From: Hoeflea sp. IMCC20628 | Lineage (GTDB): Bacteria; Pseudomonadota; Alphaproteobacteria; Rhizobiales; Rhizobiaceae | DNA length: 64,000 nucleotides | Assembly: GCF_001011155.1 (NCBI RefSeq) | Contig: NZ_CP011481.1 | Coordinates: 1-64,000 of the forward strand | Direction: 5' to 3' | In this document: one piece after another, positions 1-8,811 of the stretch | Numbering within the stretch: the stretch's first letter is position 1 | How the letters are laid out: each line of letters starts with the position of its first letter | The notes under the pieces: generated by a model | The model's database searches: none | What the model saw: only the letters and a program-made list of their open reading frames with translations | What the model was told of the DNA's origin: nothing | Position numbers and translations under genes: made by a program

Positions 1-842
1 CGCCCATCGGAGCCGTCCGACCAGCGATAGCCGCGCGCCTTGAGATGATCCTTCATGTCGAATGGGGAATTCTCCGCATAAATGCGGACCCGTGACCGCT
101 GGCTGGCTTGATGGAGCTCCGCAAACGGCGTTGTTATCGAACCGGGCCGTGTCTGCCCGAGCACTTCCAACAGCGCGAAACAATCGTCGACAGCGCGGTG
201 CCCATCGTGAAAATATCCCGACTGGCCGATCAGGTACCCGAGTTTGCTTCCCTCAAAGCCGCGCGCCGACCAATCGATATCGGAAACCGAACAAGCCCAG
301 GGCTTGTTGCAAAACATCGGTGAAAATGCTTCGCAAAAGGGCCGGTCGAAACCGGCGTTGTGAGCAATGATCAGGTCAGCCGGCTCAATGAAGTATTTCA
401 GGCGGCTAGCGTCGATCGCCCGACCGGCGACCATGTCGTCGGTAATGCCGGTCAGCCGTGTGATTTCGGCTGGGATGGGAATTGTCGGCTGCTGAAGTCC
501 GCCATAGACGCCAGTGACATCGCCAATGTCACCTGCGTCATTGAAGCTGAAAGCGACTACACCGATTTCGATGATTTCGTCGGATCGGTAGTTGAGGCCG
601 GTAGTTTCCGTGTCGAGAAACACTCCCTGCCGTGAAAATTCGGGTCGAGCATGCTCGACAACTGATCGGGGCGAGAGCCTTCGCAAGATGCGGTAGTTTC
701 CGGTCTCTTCCAGATGGTGGGCCATGGCCTCATCATCAAAACTGAAGCCGCCTTGTTCCCTTCCAGCAACAGCCTGCGGCTTGGCCACTTTCGTGGTGGC
801 CGACAAAACAGGAGCTGCAAAGAAGTCGAGTTGCGAGGTCAT
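1..842 (-). CDS. 3'-5' exonuclease, DnaQ/DEDDh family (partial)
   Basis: The minus-strand frame opens at ATG 842 and runs off the left edge after about 280 residues, so the C-terminus is missing. The three exonuclease motifs of the DEDDh class are visible: DTETTG near residue 77 (Exo I), HNAGFD near residue 161 (Exo II) and H-R-A-V-D-D near residue 215 (Exo III). In the family these bind two metal ions and remove nucleotides from 3' ends, as in the DNA polymerase III epsilon subunit or RNase T. The N-terminal 70 residues before Exo I and the long tail past Exo III are unlike plain epsilon, so this is probably an accessory DnaQ-like nuclease of unknown substrate. Cytoplasmic. It is transcribed away from the operon on its right, across a gap of nearly 500 bases. 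Confidence 0.8.
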   Translation of the reverse strand, partial: MTSQLDFFAAPVLSATTKVAKPQAVAGREQGGFSFDDEAMAHHLEETGNYRILRRLSPRSVVEHARPEFSRQGVFLDTETTGLNYRSDEIIEIGVVAFSFNDAGDIGDVTGVYGGLQQPTIPIPAEITRLTGITDDMVAGRAIDASRLKYFIEPADLIIAHNAGFDRPFCEAFSPMFCNKPWACSVSDIDWSARGFEGSKLGYLIGQSGYFHDGHRAVDDCFALLEVLGQTRPGSITTPFAELHQASQRSRVRIYAENSPFDMKDHLKARGYRWSDGSDG

Positions 843-1326
843 TGTATTCCGATCCGGTCGCGGCATGGACGACGCACAATACGCATCAGAACAGGCGCGA
901 GCAACGACCCGCCCGATTGGGTGCACGCCGCACGGAGCCTGCGGCGGAGAAACGGCAGACAAGCTCCATTCAAATCAAAGAACTGCTTTACAGTCCGGTC
1001 CCAACTTGAGGACGGTCAATGAAGCGAACAGTATTTGCCGACGAACAGATCATCCGCTTTCCGCCCCCAACTCGGTCGTTCGCGACCTTGGACCCAGCGC
1101 TCGTAAGCAGCCATTCACTGGGATTCTGTCGTAAAATATTTTTGCGTAGAATTTGGCTCTCAATAGCCACGAACAGGATGCCAATCTGAAGCGCGTTTAG
1201 TCGATTTTGAATGCAGAATTCTGGATTTCGTCTGCCATGAACGCTCCCTATGGCATGCGCGTAAAATTTCTTTCTACGTTTTTGGTGCCACAAAAAAGTT
1301 TGCGACAGAACCCATGTGATGGGACA
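843..1326. other. intergenic, no gene recognised
   Basis: About 480 bases lie between the start of the exonuclease gene and the stop of the alcohol dehydrogenase gene. Short open frames exist on both strands but none has a ribosome site or a recognisable product. The exonuclease promoter should lie at its left end. I see no clear terminator for the long operon that ends at 1327. Confidence 0.5.
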
Positions 1327-2484
1327 TCAGTAGGCGGCGCGATAGATCGCCAGCGCATCGGCTTCGGTCACTTCACGCGGGTTGTTTATCAGGAGGCGGG
1401 TCTGGTTCATGGCGTCGGATGCCAGACGGGGCAGAAAATCCTCGGGGATGTTCATCGCACGGAGGCTCTGCTGCAGGCCGCACGCTGCCGAGAGTTCGGC
1501 TAACCGGTCACAAAACGCAGCCGCCCGCTCTTGGCCTTCGTATTTCTCCAGTTCCGGAAACGCATAGGGCGCAAGCTCGGCATAGGCCTGCGGCGCGGTT
1601 GCCGCGTTGAAGCGCAACACATGCGGCAACACCAAAGCATTGGAAAGCCCGTGGGGGATATGGAAATGGCCGCCCAAGGGATAAGCCAGCGCATGCACCG
1701 CGGCCACCGGCGAGTTGGCGAACGCCTGTCCAGCTAGCATTGAGCCGAGCAGCATGTCGGACCGTGCAGCGATATCGCTGCCCGCGTGGACGGCCTTGAG
1801 CACCGAGCGCCCCATTAGCGTCAGCGCCTGTGTTGCCAGCATGCGCGACAACGGGTTGTTGTTGGCGCTAGCCGAGGCATAGGCCTCGATGGCATGCACC
1901 ATGGCATCAATGCCGGTTGCGGCCGTGATATGGGGCGGCAGGCCAAGCGTTAGTTCCGGATCGAGCACGGCGACATCTGGCAAGATGACTGGCGAGACCA
2001 CACCCATCTTCTCATTGGTGCCGGTGGTGACGATGGAAATCGGCGTGACTTCCGATCCCGTACCCGCCGTTGTCGGCACCAGGATCAGTGGCAGCCGCGG
2101 TCCCTTGGCGTTGCCCACGCCATACATGGTCTTGAGTGTTTCCTGCCCCAGCACCAGAACCGACACCAGCTTGGCCACATCGAGCGACGATCCGCCACCC
2201 AAACCGATGATACCTTCAACCGAAGCAGCCTTTGCCTTCTCGACGGCTGCAAGGATGACATCCTCGGGCGGATCCGCCTGAACGTCAGAAAACATCTCGA
2301 CTGAGACACCCGCAGTCTCAAGCACCGACAGCGCCCGCTCAATGATGCCGGTGCGCATCATGCCCGGATCGGTGATCAGCATCACCCGCGTGCCGATCTG
2401 GGCACGGGCAAGCTCACCAAGCTTATTCAACTGACCGGCGCCAAACTGAATGCTCTTGGACGTGTTGAAGACAAAAGGTGTCAC
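1327..2484 (-). CDS. iron-containing alcohol dehydrogenase (AttL/BlcB-like)
   Basis: 385 residues, the usual length of group III iron-dependent alcohol dehydrogenases. The NAD-binding signature GGGSSLDVAK sits at 96-105. The four metal ligands of the family fall at Asp193, His197, His264 and His278 with the spacing known from FucO. It would oxidise or reduce a short alcohol or hydroxy acid in the cytoplasm. It is the last gene of the twelve-gene run, 31 bases after the symporter. In Agrobacterium an enzyme of this family (AttL/BlcB) oxidises gamma-hydroxybutyrate made by the lactonase AttM/BlcC. Because an AttM-type lactonase and an IclR regulator occur in the same run here, a similar role is my inference. 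The next enzyme of that pathway, succinic semialdehyde dehydrogenase, is not in the window. Confidence 0.88.
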   Translation of the reverse strand: MTPFVFNTSKSIQFGAGQLNKLGELARAQIGTRVMLITDPGMMRTGIIERALSVLETAGVSVEMFSDVQADPPEDVILAAVEKAKAASVEGIIGLGGGSSLDVAKLVSVLVLGQETLKTMYGVGNAKGPRLPLILVPTTAGTGSEVTPISIVTTGTNEKMGVVSPVILPDVAVLDPELTLGLPPHITAATGIDAMVHAIEAYASASANNNPLSRMLATQALTLMGRSVLKAVHAGSDIAARSDMLLGSMLAGQAFANSPVAAVHALAYPLGGHFHIPHGLSNALVLPHVLRFNAATAPQAYAELAPYAFPELEKYEGQERAAAFCDRLAELSAACGLQQSLRAMNIPEDFLPRLASDAMNQTRLLINNPREVTEADALAIYRAAY

Positions 2485-2515
2485 GTTACTCTCCCTGTTT
2501 CAGGCAATGGTTTGC

Positions 2516-4465
2516 TCAGCCGCCGAAGCTGAACACGACAAGCACGATCAGCACGAAGGCCAGCGCGCCGGTCACGACAAGATTGCGAAGCCGCTCGCGT
2601 TCCACCGGCGACCGGTCGTGATTGAGTTTTCTAGGAGGCTCATAGGCCGGGATCTTCAGTACATAGGGACTGGCCATCTCCATCTTGTAGGACAAGAACC
2701 AGACAAGCCCGACACCCAGTGCCCAGAACAGCAAGGCCCATGCCCAGATCGATGGCATACCCACCAGCCATACCCCCCCGGCGTCATTGATTGTGCCAAA
2801 GGCAAAATTTCCGAACACCAGGCCGGGCCCTATCGCAAGGAACACCCACGCGAGCACCGCAGACCAGGCTGCTGCACTGAGCGCCCGCGCCCGCGATCCG
2901 ACACGCAAGGTGCTGTGCAGAAAACGCCGCGCTTCCTGGGCTTCGGCACCAAAAGCGTTTCGATTGGTGATCGCAGATATGATCAGCACCGCCACCAAAT
3001 TGGCCGCCATCCCCCAGGCTGCGGAATGAATGGTCCAGGGCCAGCGGCCCCATGGCAGTTCAAGCCCCAGGAACGACAGGACCTGATAGCCCAGAGGTTC
3101 TGTGAGCAGCACGCCAGCAATCCCGAAACCAACTCCGGTGGCTGCCGCCGATCTGGTGATCCAGCGCAGCCAGGTGATGCCCAAGAGCGGCGTCCAAAGC
3201 TGGAACGACAGCGGCAGGGCCAAGGCACCAAGTGCCGAGAGGGTGACCGGTGTGAGCGACTGCATCAGCGCGGAGGTGAGGGCCAGCAAGGCGATGACGA
3301 TACGGGTGAGATTGACCGTGGCAACACGCGACAGCCCACTGTGGAAATAGGGTTTGTAGACATGGCGCACCAAGCTTTCGCCAGCGGTCAGTAGGGCAAG
3401 ACCTGCCAGAAGCTGCACGCCGGCAATAGCACCCAGAAACAGCCAGGCGAGGAACCATGGAGATTCTGTTTGAAGCTGCGACAGCATGCTACCGAGCGAC
3501 AACTGTGGACTCACCAGACCGGCAGCGCCGATGATGGCGATGCCGAACGCGATGATCCCGCCCACGACGCCTGCCATGACCCATGTCTGGCCAGCGGCAA
3601 TCCCATTGGCGTTGCGGGTCGACAGGATAATCTTGGCCGCAAGCGGGCTTGCCTGAAATCCCATGAAAGCAAGCGCAATGCTGAAGCTGGTCAACGCTGT
3701 TTCAGCATGACCCGAAACCGCGCCGCGCCCAAGGCCTGCTGAAAACTCGATTACACCCGAAACCAGAAAAAGCCGTGCACCGTCAGGTGTTTGCGCGAGA
3801 ACTTGAAGGTTCGCATTCAGCGCGGCAAATCCGCCCGAGGCAATCAGTGCCACCCCGGCCAGGCCAACCACGCCAGTCAAGGCCAGCACTGTCTGAATAA
3901 CGCCGAAATAGCCAATGGCGCGCATGCCTCCGATGCCGACATAGGCAAACAGAACCGCGCCCAGAAAAAGTCCCGCGACCAATGGCGAGATCATGCCGCT
4001 ACTGAGCGACGCAATAATTTCCGATAGCGCCCTGAGTTGCAATCCAGCAAAGCCGACCGCGAACAGCACCGCCACCAGCGTTGATACGACAACCAAGAAA
4101 TCGCTATCGAAATAGCTGCGAAAAAGTTCAGGCTGCGAGGATAACCGCAATCGCTGGCCGACAAACCACATCCGCTTGAAAAACAGCACGCCGGGTAGCG
4201 CCAGCACAATGCCTGCCTGAAGGATGCCTGGCTGGGTGAAGCCCCGCGCCGACACCTCCGCCGTGCCGCCGAGCAGGAACCAGCCCGACAGACTGGCGCC
4301 GGCGATGGTGACAGCTGAGATCCACGGCGAAAGCGTATGCCCGGCGGAAAAATAGGTTTCGTGATTGCGGTTCTCCCGCGCCGCAACGCGCGTCCAGAAC
4401 AGCATAACCGCGACGTAAAACAGCGCGTACAGCGGCAGCCAAACCAGATTTCCGGCGCTTGTCAT
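2516..4465 (-). CDS. sodium:solute symporter (SSF) family transporter
   Basis: 649 residues with about 13 or more hydrophobic helices; the N-terminal helices and the segment TYFSAGHTLSPW (about 36-47) match the SSF fold of PutP-like sodium-coupled transporters, in which a bundle of ten helices carries substrate and sodium inward. The protein is about 150 residues longer than PutP, the extra part being additional C-terminal helices and a charged tail. The start ATG overlaps the stop of the preceding small membrane-protein gene (ATGA, 4462-4465), so the two are translationally coupled and may work as one unit. Substrate unknown; the operon suggests an organic acid, or the hydroxy acid or sugar released by the co-encoded hydrolases. 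Confidence 0.82.
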   Translation of the reverse strand: MTSAGNLVWLPLYALFYVAVMLFWTRVAARENRNHETYFSAGHTLSPWISAVTIAGASLSGWFLLGGTAEVSARGFTQPGILQAGIVLALPGVLFFKRMWFVGQRLRLSSQPELFRSYFDSDFLVVVSTLVAVLFAVGFAGLQLRALSEIIASLSSGMISPLVAGLFLGAVLFAYVGIGGMRAIGYFGVIQTVLALTGVVGLAGVALIASGGFAALNANLQVLAQTPDGARLFLVSGVIEFSAGLGRGAVSGHAETALTSFSIALAFMGFQASPLAAKIILSTRNANGIAAGQTWVMAGVVGGIIAFGIAIIGAAGLVSPQLSLGSMLSQLQTESPWFLAWLFLGAIAGVQLLAGLALLTAGESLVRHVYKPYFHSGLSRVATVNLTRIVIALLALTSALMQSLTPVTLSALGALALPLSFQLWTPLLGITWLRWITRSAAATGVGFGIAGVLLTEPLGYQVLSFLGLELPWGRWPWTIHSAAWGMAANLVAVLIISAITNRNAFGAEAQEARRFLHSTLRVGSRARALSAAAWSAVLAWVFLAIGPGLVFGNFAFGTINDAGGVWLVGMPSIWAWALLFWALGVGLVWFLSYKMEMASPYVLKIPAYEPPRKLNHDRSPVERERLRNLVVTGALAFVLIVLVVFSFGG

Positions 4466-4887
4466 CGTCCACTGTCCTCGCCGACTGCAGTCTTGACGTG
4501 AAAGCGCGAGAACGCACCGCGAAGCCCGTGGCGCGTCGACAGATAGGCAATGAAGCCGACCGCCAACACGGCAAACAGCGTCAGGCCGGAATAGAAATCC
4601 ACCATCGACATTTCACCGGAGAGCACACCTGCGATGAAGGCGAAGGTCAGCACCCCGAACAAGCCAATACCGAGCGCGGTCTCGCCACGACTAAAGCCTT
4701 GGTGGAACAGGCCGTTGACGACGATATGCGCAACAAAAGCAGCCACGATGAGTGCCGTTCCCAAGAGAGATATGAGGTAGGAATCCCGCGTGAAGCCCTC
4801 AAGCAGAAACGCAAGCCCTCCAAATCCGAGCACTGCCCAGTTCGAAAAGACAAGAAGATCGCGTTCTGTGTTCGGCGTGGCCGACAT
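4462..4887 (-). CDS. small four-helix membrane protein, symporter partner
   Basis: 141 residues with about four hydrophobic segments (roughly 17-31, 38-60, 69-88 and 96-114) and a basic C-terminal tail ending in EDSGR. I do not recognise a named family. Its stop overlaps the start of the SSF symporter, which resembles the arrangement of small accessory subunits with SSF permeases (for example a DUF485-type partner of acetate permease), but I see no DUF485 signature and do not claim that family. It probably sits in the inner membrane with the symporter. The gap to the flotillin gene upstream is 58 bases, consistent with one transcript. Confidence 0.65.
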   Translation of the reverse strand: MSATPNTERDLLVFSNWAVLGFGGLAFLLEGFTRDSYLISLLGTALIVAAFVAHIVVNGLFHQGFSRGETALGIGLFGVLTFAFIAGVLSGEMSMVDFYSGLTLFAVLAVGFIAYLSTRHGLRGAFSRFHVKTAVGEDSGR

Positions 4888-4945
4888 GGCAGGCTCTCCG
4901 GTAAATCAGACACCCGGGAGCCAAAGCTCCCGAGCAGATGCGGGT

Positions 4946-6634
4946 TTACTTGTCCGCCGATTTCTTGGCGGACTTGGACTTCGAGCCTTCGTTAGGCGCG
5001 TTTGGCTCTGAATAGACCACCTTCGACAAGTCCTGCAGCGTGTGTGAGCGATGAATAGAATCTCCGCTCATACCGATTTCGCCCAACAACTGGTCGACGA
5101 AGGGCGCCTGCGAGCGGTAGCGCAAAGCCGAGGAAACCACTTGCTCTGCAAGGTTGCCGTCCCGCGGTCCGTTGCCATCGGTTCCGGAGCCATCGCTGCT
5201 GCCGTGGCTCATATTGCCAGATAATCCGGGAAGACCATCGACATGGAGGATCTTGATACCCTCGATCTTTTCCATCGGCTTCACGCTTTCGCGGATGATG
5301 GCAGGCAGGTTCTCCACCAGCGCCTTGTGCAAGCCGCTCTTGCGGTTGGCATCCGAGCGCATGTTCTCTGCAGCGTTGAGCTTTTCCTTGCCTGCAGCTT
5401 CAACACGATACCGCTCTTCGAGCGCTGACACCGTGATGCGGTCGGCATCGGCGCGATCTTTGGAGGCCACCTTGTCGGCCTCGGCCAGGATCTTGATCCG
5501 GGTAGCCTCAGATTCCGCTGCCTTGGAAGATTCGATGAGTTCCACGATCTTCTGCCGGTTGGCAATTTCGGTATCGCGAATGGTCTGAACGCGCTCTTGC
5601 GCCTCGACCATCTTGGCCCGTGCGGATTCGGCGTCAGCTTGGGCTTCCGAACGTTCCTTGGATTTTACAGAGACCGCTATTTCGCGCGCCTGCTCGTCAA
5701 GTTCCAGCGTTTCCTTGCGCTTGATCTCAAGCCTTTCTATCTCGCGTTCCATGTCGATGCGAGTGCGCTCGACAGATTCGCGTTCCTTGAGCTTGATCGC
5801 CTCGATCTCGCGCTCGCGGCCTGCTGTTTCGGTGGCAATTTCAGACCGGCGCTGAGCCCGCTGGATTGCCACTTCGGCGTCGTGATCGAGACGGGCATAT
5901 TCCGTATCACGCTGAATCTCGAGAGAGCGCTTCTCGGCCTCAAGGTTCTTGGTGCGAATGGCGATCTGGGTGTCTTTTTCGATGTCGTTGCGCTTTTTCT
6001 TGCGGCTTTCAATCTGCTCGGTCAGAATCGTCAGGCCCTCGGCGTCAAAGGTGTTCGACGGGTCGAGAAGCTTGATGTCGGTCTGGTCGAGCGAAGTCAG
6101 TGAGACCGATTCCAGCTCGAGTCCATCGAGCGCCAGACTTTCGGCGACCTCTTTCTTGACCTCTTTGACGAATTCCAGGCGGTTCTCGTGGATATGCTCA
6201 AGCGTCACCTTGGCAGCGGCGCCGCCCATGGCATCGACAAAGCGGCCTTGGATCAAATCCTTGAGCTGATCGGCTTTCATGGTGCGGTTGCCCAGCGAGC
6301 GCGCGGCGGTAGCGACTGCCTCAATGTTCGGGGCGACGCGGACGTAGAATTCCACTGTGAGCTCGACGCGCATCCGATCTTTGGTGATCAGCGATTTTTC
6401 ACGCGCCCGGGTCACTTCCAGCCGCAGCGTGTTCATGTTGACTTCAGTCAGGTCATGCAGGATCGGCAGCACCAGTGCACCGCCGCCCATGACAACCTTT
6501 TCTCCGCCAAACCCTGTTCTGACAAACGAGACATCCTTGGTCGACCGGCGGTACAGCCAATGCAGCAGATAGGCGCATACGGCGATAACAATTGCGGCAA
6601 GAATGATGATTGCAATTATGTCTGCACCCTTCAT
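4946..6634 (-). CDS. flotillin-like SPFH/Band 7 protein (YqiK type)
   Basis: 562 residues. One N-terminal membrane helix (about 5-28) is followed by an SPFH/Band 7 domain (about 30-200). A long charged coiled coil rich in Glu, Lys, Arg and Ala fills about 215-430, and the C-terminal tail is flexible, Gly/Ser-rich and Lys-rich, ending in SAKKSADK. This is the architecture of bacterial flotillins and YqiK, which oligomerise into membrane scaffolds (functional membrane microdomains). It is encoded between a rhodopsin-fold protein and a symporter, so it may organise these membrane proteins; that is inference. It lies 57 bases downstream of the rhodopsin-like gene. Confidence 0.88.
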   Translation of the reverse strand: MKGADIIAIIILAAIVIAVCAYLLHWLYRRSTKDVSFVRTGFGGEKVVMGGGALVLPILHDLTEVNMNTLRLEVTRAREKSLITKDRMRVELTVEFYVRVAPNIEAVATAARSLGNRTMKADQLKDLIQGRFVDAMGGAAAKVTLEHIHENRLEFVKEVKKEVAESLALDGLELESVSLTSLDQTDIKLLDPSNTFDAEGLTILTEQIESRKKKRNDIEKDTQIAIRTKNLEAEKRSLEIQRDTEYARLDHDAEVAIQRAQRRSEIATETAGREREIEAIKLKERESVERTRIDMEREIERLEIKRKETLELDEQAREIAVSVKSKERSEAQADAESARAKMVEAQERVQTIRDTEIANRQKIVELIESSKAAESEATRIKILAEADKVASKDRADADRITVSALEERYRVEAAGKEKLNAAENMRSDANRKSGLHKALVENLPAIIRESVKPMEKIEGIKILHVDGLPGLSGNMSHGSSDGSGTDGNGPRDGNLAEQVVSSALRYRSQAPFVDQLLGEIGMSGDSIHRSHTLQDLSKVVYSEPNAPNEGSKSKSAKKSADK

Positions 6635-6691
6635 TGGAGTGTCCCTTCACTATTCGTCAGATTGGCGGGCTCGCGTACGGCGCTCATGAAA

Positions 6692-7393
6692 TCAGGCATT
6701 GTCGGGCCTTTCGCTGTCCAGGACGGCGGTGGCCAAAATGGCCAGGCCGAAAGCCATGCGGTTGAGAAAGTCGGCAAGATTGTAGGCAACGCTCAGCGCG
6801 CCATCGTCGACGTAACCGGCGAAAGAGGTAATGAAATTCCCCAGTGGATAGATTGCCCAGCCCACCGTCACGATCAGCCTGAGCCAGAAGTATCCACGTT
6901 GCACCGGCTCGCGAAGTGATCCGCGGATGGTTTCGTCCATCTGGCCGAAGAACAATTCACCCAGAATATAGAGCCAGAAGACAAGTCCGATCAGGAAGGC
7001 GAGCGTCGCGTGCATGAAGCCAGCTTCGCCGAGATAGCGCACGAACACCATCAACACGGAAACAATGACAAGCCGCCAGAACAGCCCAATACTGAGGCGT
7101 CCTGCCTGGCTCGCCATAAAATAGAGCGCCAGGATCTGCAACGGCATGGAGATGGTCCAGCCGACATAATGATAGACGATCGGCACATTGCCGACCGTCG
7201 CCCACGCGGTACGGGCTTCATACAAGGCGCCGACACCTACCAGCGCAGCGATGGCGCAGAACGAGACGGCAATCTTCCAGCCGCGGCTGACCCAAGCCGT
7301 TCCGAGCAGCAACAGCACGGCTGTCGCCACCAGGCCGTAAAGCGCCACCGAGTAGCTTGCCGCCGTCAGGTCGGTTGTCTCGAACACTGCCAT
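6692..7393 (-). CDS. microbial rhodopsin homologue lacking the retinal lysine
   Basis: 233 residues with seven hydrophobic helices of type I (microbial) rhodopsin length and order. Helix C reads YHYVGWTISMPLQ (74-86), helix F GWAIYPLGNF (178-187) and helix G NLADFLNRMAFGL (205-217). Aligned by eye to proteorhodopsin and bacteriorhodopsin, the pocket residues Trp79, Pro84, Trp179, Tyr182, Pro183 and the counter-ion Asp208 are kept. The Schiff-base Lys is Arg212 (codon CGC, bases 6758-6760), the proton acceptor Asp is Gly78, the helix-C Arg is His75 and the donor position is Ala89. It therefore cannot bind retinal covalently in the usual way or pump protons by the known route. CGC is at least two base changes from a Lys codon, so a single read error does not explain it. 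Lysine-less rhodopsin homologues have been noted elsewhere; their function is not settled. It lies between ABC permease and flotillin genes, 50 and 57 bases away. Confidence 0.88.
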   Translation of the reverse strand: MAVFETTDLTAASYSVALYGLVATAVLLLLGTAWVSRGWKIAVSFCAIAALVGVGALYEARTAWATVGNVPIVYHYVGWTISMPLQILALYFMASQAGRLSIGLFWRLVIVSVLMVFVRYLGEAGFMHATLAFLIGLVFWLYILGELFFGQMDETIRGSLREPVQRGYFWLRLIVTVGWAIYPLGNFITSFAGYVDDGALSVAYNLADFLNRMAFGLAILATAVLDSERPDNA

Positions 7394-7443
7394 TTTAGGC
7401 TCTCCCTACGAGTATTGTTCTATGTTTCATTGCCCGGGCGTCC

Positions 7444-8811
7444 TCATATTTGCGTGCGGATGTGCGGCGAGCGGGCGTAAAGTGCCACCATCGGCAGGAT
7501 CAGAAGCCCGAAGATGAATTGCTGCCATTCGAAATCGAGGCCCATGCCGATGAGGAACGAGGACAGCACCTGCAGCACCAGCACGCCGATGACAGTGAAG
7601 CCGTAACCGCCCTGCCCGCCAAGCAGCGATGTTCCGCCGACCACGACCGCAGCCAGTGTGAGGAACAAATACTGATCGCCCACTCCGATGAACCCGCCAC
7701 CGCTCCAGCCCAGCAGCAGGCTGCCGGTCAGCGCTGCGAAAAAGCCGGATAATGCGTACATCGTCACCCAGTATTTCAGCTCCGAGATCATCACCCGCTT
7801 TGCGGATGTCCGGTTGACACCGAGCGCATAGAGATAACGGCCATAGACCGAGTAGCGCATGCCAACGGTCAGGATAATGATGATCCCAACCCAGATGACG
7901 ATCACCGGTGGTAACGGAATACCGAATGTTTCGCCGTTCATCGCAGCCAGATTTGACAACCAGCCCGGAACCGTTCCGAAGACGTTGCCGCCATAGGCGG
8001 TGCCGATGGAAGTCAAGATCTGAACGCCGCCGGAAATGGCAAAGCCTGTCCCCAATGTAACAATCAAGGCCTGGCCCTGTAGCCGGTAACTCAACAGTCC
8101 GTTGATGACACCGAGCAGAACGCCGATGCCGAGCACGATTATGGTCGCAAGCCACGAGGGGACCCCGAGGCTGATAAGATAGAGCAGGCCGACATTGGCT
8201 GCGCCGATGATAAAGGGGATCGACAGATCGAGCCCACCCAGAAGCGCCACCAGCGTCTGCCCCACAGAGGCGATGCCCAGGAACGCAGCAAAGAGCAGCA
8301 TCGACTTGATGTTCATGGTCGAAGCAAATCCCTCGATATTCATCGCACCGATGGAGAACAGGCCCGAGAGCACCATGATGCCTATGAACGCCGAACGGTT
8401 TTCCTGGAACTGGCGGCCGAGCGTGCGGGTGATCACGATGATGCTGAGCAGGATCAGCAGGGAAATCACGTTCCAGATATTGAAGAAGTTCTCGATCGTC
8501 AGCGACAGAATGGTGAAAAGCAGCAGGATTGCCACAAGACCGATCAGCGCTGGCCGGAACTGCAGCCAAACCCGGCGGATCTCGCTGGGGCCTTCCTCGG
8601 TCTCAGGCTGCTCGCTGGTGAACTGCCCTAGCACATAGCGCCAGCCCCAGACAAAGGCTGCCAGAGTGGCGATTGCCGAGAGAATGATCATCTGCACCGA
8701 TGTGCCTTGCCGAAACCCGAAGATTACGCCGATGACTGTCAGAATGATCCCGACGACCAGGCCAATGATCTTGGCAGGCAGGCTGAGCGGTTGATTGGAA
8801 GCTGACATCAT
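7444..8811 (-). CDS. ribose-type (CUT2) ABC transporter permease
   Basis: 455 residues, clearly longer than the usual 320-340 of RbsC-like permeases. The family signatures are present: LGGLDLSIPFIIGAANV in the middle and VVGGTSLLGGQGGYGF toward the C-terminus, the conserved loop near the last helices. The extra length is mostly N-terminal: two hydrophobic helices (about 13-35 and 40-60) and a charged stretch before the standard core. It forms part of the inner-membrane channel of an importer with the neighbouring permease, ATPase and binding protein. Its ATG overlaps the stop of the permease gene upstream (8808-8811). It ends 50 bases before the rhodopsin-like gene, which therefore very likely shares the transcript. 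Confidence 0.88.
   Translation of the reverse strand: MMSASNQPLSLPAKIIGLVVGIILTVIGVIFGFRQGTSVQMIILSAIATLAAFVWGWRYVLGQFTSEQPETEEGPSEIRRVWLQFRPALIGLVAILLLFTILSLTIENFFNIWNVISLLILLSIIVITRTLGRQFQENRSAFIGIMVLSGLFSIGAMNIEGFASTMNIKSMLLFAAFLGIASVGQTLVALLGGLDLSIPFIIGAANVGLLYLISLGVPSWLATIIVLGIGVLLGVINGLLSYRLQGQALIVTLGTGFAISGGVQILTSIGTAYGGNVFGTVPGWLSNLAAMNGETFGIPLPPVIVIWVGIIIILTVGMRYSVYGRYLYALGVNRTSAKRVMISELKYWVTMYALSGFFAALTGSLLLGWSGGGFIGVGDQYLFLTLAAVVVGGTSLLGGQGGYGFTVIGVLVLQVLSSFLIGMGLDFEWQQFIFGLLILPMVALYARSPHIRTQI

Noticed and set aside
62-370. Short plus-strand frames at the left edge (62-370, 108-323, 360-635).
   Set aside because: They lie opposite the exonuclease gene, which has all three catalytic motifs; the plus frames have no ribosome site or family pattern.
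988-1293. 101-codon minus-strand frame between exonuclease and alcohol dehydrogenase genes.
   Set aside because: Unusual composition, no ribosome site and no recognisable motif; probably chance.
2450-3394. Long plus-strand frame (314 codons) inside the symporter gene.
   Set aside because: It reads the complement of a strongly membrane-like protein; its product is highly charged and Gln/His-rich without signal or domains, as expected of a shadow frame.
6692-7393. Call as a functional light-driven proton pump.
   Set aside because: The retinal Lys, the proton acceptor and the donor are all replaced, so the pump cycle known for this family cannot work.
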